Shown here: piece after piece, positions 14,239-15,149 of the stretch | Position numbering within the stretch: the stretch's first letter is position 1 | Layout of the letters: the number at the start of each line of letters is the position of its first letter | Assembly (NCBI GenBank): GCA_964388785.1 | Contig: CAYMBX010000025.1 | Location: forward strand, 1 to 15,149 | Reading direction: 5' to 3' | Length of the DNA stretch: 15,149 bases | From: VGKU01 sp964388785 | GTDB taxonomy: Bacteria; Patescibacteriota; Patescibacteriia; UBA9934; GWF2-40-263 | The notes under the pieces: model-generated | The model's input: only the letters and a program-made list of their open reading frames with translations | What the model was told of the DNA's origin: nothing | The model's database searches: none | Position numbers and translations under genes: made by a program

Positions 14239-14271
14239 ATGTCAGGATGGGGGTTTGTGAGTTTTCCCAAC

Positions 14272-14310
14272 CTGTCATCCTGAAGCCCGCTCAGCGGGCT
14301 GAAGGATCCC
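14272..14310 (+). repeat. GTCATCCTGA...GAAGGATCC dispersed palindrome, copy 2
   Basis: CTGTCATCCTGA is followed by AGCCCGC-TCA-GCGGGCT and GAAGGATCC. The stem is ATCCT / AGGAT, then a GA/GA internal step able to form tandem sheared G-A pairs, then 7 GC-rich pairs around TCA. Its ends match the left half of copy 1 (11519-11561) in the same orientation, but the core differs. Confidence 0.7.
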
Positions 14311-14461
14311 GAAGCATCAGTGTTTCTACAGCTCAACAAGTTTGTGAGGTAGAGGGATGGGGGAGCGAACAATTTTGTTTTTCGAAAGCCCAATGAGAAC
14401 GACGTGAGTGCTTAGATGGATTTTGTGAAAAGACTCCCGGGTTGTAGGGACTTCCGTCTAC

Positions 14462-14548
14462 CACCGTTCATGAAAGAGATCCTTATGAGTTCTATTTTCT
14501 GCCTTCGGCTTATCAGAATGGCGAGAAAATAGAACTCATCGATCTCTC
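14462..14548 (-). repeat. Palindromic MITE-like element, copy B
   Basis: Reverse-complement copy of the element at 11311-11398: 16-bp arms ATGAGTTCTATTTTCT and complement, outer arms GAGATC/GATCTC, and an identical loop (GCCTTCGGCTTATCAGAATG...). Differences from copy A: one base indel at the loop edge and about three substitutions. The matching flank CCGTTCAT continues outside the stem. Confidence 0.85.
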
Positions 14549-14595
14549 CTCCACGAACGTTGGTTCATGTATGGCAGAGAGCGGAGAGTAAACAG

Positions 14596-14644
14596 AAAAG
14601 ACGGCCTGCTTGGCCCGCTTAGCGGGTTGAACAGGTCGTCTTTT
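14596..14644. terminator. Long terminator-like hairpin
   Basis: AAAAGACGGCCTG (14596-14608) pairs with CAGGTCGTCTTTT (14632-14644), 13 bp with one G-U; inside, CCCGC-TTA-GCGGG (14614-14626) forms a second stem. Four T's follow on either strand. It could end a transcript arriving from either side, but no gene adjoins it. Confidence 0.55.
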
Positions 14645-14657
14645 CGTTGGGAAGAGA

Positions 14658-14708
14658 GTTGGTCTTGCGACCAACCAAAGATGTCATACGCATCATGTTT
14701 GGTTGGTC
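14658..14708. promoter_or_regulatory. Mutually exclusive hairpins (attenuator-like)
   Basis: GACCAAC (14669-14675) can pair with upstream GTTGGTC (14658-14664, loop TTGC). As part of GACCAACCAAA (14669-14679) it can instead pair with downstream TTTGGTTGGTC (14698-14708), extended by GATG/CATC around a 3-nt bulge. The choice between folds is the logic of an attenuator or riboswitch, but no downstream gene and no known aptamer is visible. Confidence 0.35.
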
Positions 14709-14764
14709 GTCCCTTCCAGACACCTCCATGGCAAGCATGGAGCCATGAAGATTTCTGGTGGGAC

Positions 14765-14825
14765 GGGGGACGCTCAGCTTTCGCCGAACGTCCCCCGCGA
14801 GAGTACCGGCGCGTTGCACGCCGGT
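14765..14825 (-). terminator. Two GC-rich hairpins 3' of the high-GC gene
   Basis: ACCGGCG (14805-14811)/CGCCGGT (14819-14825) and GGGGGACG (14765-14772)/CGTCCCCC (14789-14796) follow the stop of the minus-strand gene at 14837. No T-run is seen; high-GC genomes often use such stems as terminators. They mark the left edge of the high-GC segment. Confidence 0.4.
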
Positions 14826-14836
14826 CGGGCCTCAGG

Positions 14837-15149
14837 CTACTTGGAGCCCCTGCCCTTCTTGCCGACCTTGCGCGCGGCCGGAGCGGAGCCGTAGGGGCCC
14901 ATGCCGCTGCGGCCGAAGGCGCCGTTGTTGCGCTGGCGCATCTGGCGCTGGCGCTGCTCCTCGCGGGCCTTGCGCTCCGCCTCGGCCTTGGCCATGGCGG
15001 CGAGGCGCTTCTCCTCGGTCTCGGCCTCGCGCGCGAGCCGCTCGGCCTGCTTGCGCTCCGCGATCTCCTGGAGCTTCGCGTCGCGGGCCTCGAGCGCCTC
15101 CGTCACGGACTGGTGTCCGGTGGGGAGAGCCCTGTCGGCGCAGGTGGGG
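14837..15149 (-). CDS. Partial charged coiled-coil protein from a high-GC genome
   Basis: No family recognised. The frame ends at TAG (14837-14839) and is open to the right window edge, so the 5' end is missing; a GTG at 15106 is the first possible internal start but lacks a Shine-Dalgarno sequence. About 55 residues of dense E/K/R/A heptad-like sequence (ARDAKLQEIAERKQAERLAR...) form a long charged helix, followed by a Gly/Pro/Asn-rich tail ending in a basic KKGRGSK. Codon third positions are almost all G or C, unlike every other gene here. Two GC-rich stems follow the stop. It could be a real gene of a high-GC bacterium (myxobacterium-like in style, a guess), and could sit here through assembly error or transfer. 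Confidence 0.5.
   Translation of the reverse strand, partial: PTCADRALPTGHQSVTEALEARDAKLQEIAERKQAERLAREAETEEKRLAAMAKAEAERKAREEQRQRQMRQRNNGAFGRSGMGPYGSAPAARKVGKKGRGSK

Larger units (their letters stand above)
13581..14836. other. 1.26-kb region without a convincing protein gene; structured-RNA and palindrome cluster
   Basis: The small frames here (for example 13600-13899 plus, 14172-14396 plus) show no family motif and run through inverted repeats, so I do not call them. Contents in order: a minus-strand terminator (13579-13601), a structured minus-strand transcript candidate (to ~13937), an AT-rich spacer with divergent promoters (13941-14075), a short plus-strand RNA candidate with terminator (14079-14160), a 19-bp palindrome (14190-14238), a dispersed-repeat copy (14272-14310), nothing recognisable at 14315-14460, element copy B (14462-14548), a terminator-like hairpin (14596-14644), a pair of alternative hairpins (14658-14708) and GC-rich hairpins (14724-14742, 14765-14796, 14805-14825). 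Confidence 0.6.

Noticed and set aside
14172..14396. 74-codon plus-strand frame
   Set aside because: Built from the two halves of a palindrome and a dispersed repeat; no protein-like features.
13581..14460. tRNA gene
   Set aside because: No GTTCRANYC T-loop with matching acceptor and anticodon stems on either strand.
11284..14836. CRISPR array in the repeat-rich regions
   Set aside because: Repeats are few, palindromic and irregularly spaced; no regular repeat-spacer pattern or cas gene.

Overview
The first ~14.7 kb look like a chromosome segment of a Candidate Phyla Radiation (Patescibacteria) bacterium, probably from the Parcubacteria side (Uhrbacteria/Magasanikbacteria-like). The evidence is the combination of a DUF4012 membrane protein, a very short TsaB, a TrmB-type regulator, a winged-helix/nucleotidyltransferase-like protein, several family-2 glycosyltransferases, mid-range GC, weak ribosome binding sites and tight gene packing. 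TGA acts as a normal stop (2897-2899), so this is not the recoded Gracilibacteria/Absconditabacteria code. No taxonomic marker gene is present, so this placement is an inference from gene content.

Layout. 1-2290: a large minus-strand gene for a degenerate PP2C domain, one membrane helix and a beta-propeller, with its own terminator at the left edge and a divergent promoter region at 2229-2282. 2291-4060: a winged-helix regulator, a short TsaB (start and stop overlap as ATGA) and a small MscS-related membrane protein. 4159-5646: a membrane-bound processive-type GT2 behind a 17-bp hairpin. It ends tail to tail, with overlapping stops, on a minus-strand Nudix/MazG-like fusion gene. 6399-11283: an apparent operon of two WbbL-like GT2s, a DUF4012 protein and MreB, which ties surface glycan synthesis to cell-shape control. 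11606-13580: a GT-B (family 4 type) glycosyltransferase and a TrmB-like regulator whose promoter lies in the last codons of the glycosyltransferase gene.

11284-11605 and 13581-14836 hold no convincing protein gene but are packed with palindromes. An 87-bp palindromic element occurs twice in opposite orientation (11311-11398 and 14462-14548) and so brackets the GT/TrmB pair plus an intergenic block. Inside that block an AT-rich spacer (13941-14075) carries two outward-facing promoter-like sequences. The minus-strand one would drive a ~360-nt structured transcript ending at a terminator beside the TrmB stop codon. The plus-strand one would drive a ~80-nt, three-hairpin RNA ending at a classic terminator. 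This is the strongest candidate for an undescribed system here, and it rests on sequence pattern alone.

From about 14,760 to the end the composition switches abruptly to very high GC, with one charged, coiled-coil-like reading frame open to the window edge. It reads like a different genome (assembly chimera) or a recent transfer.
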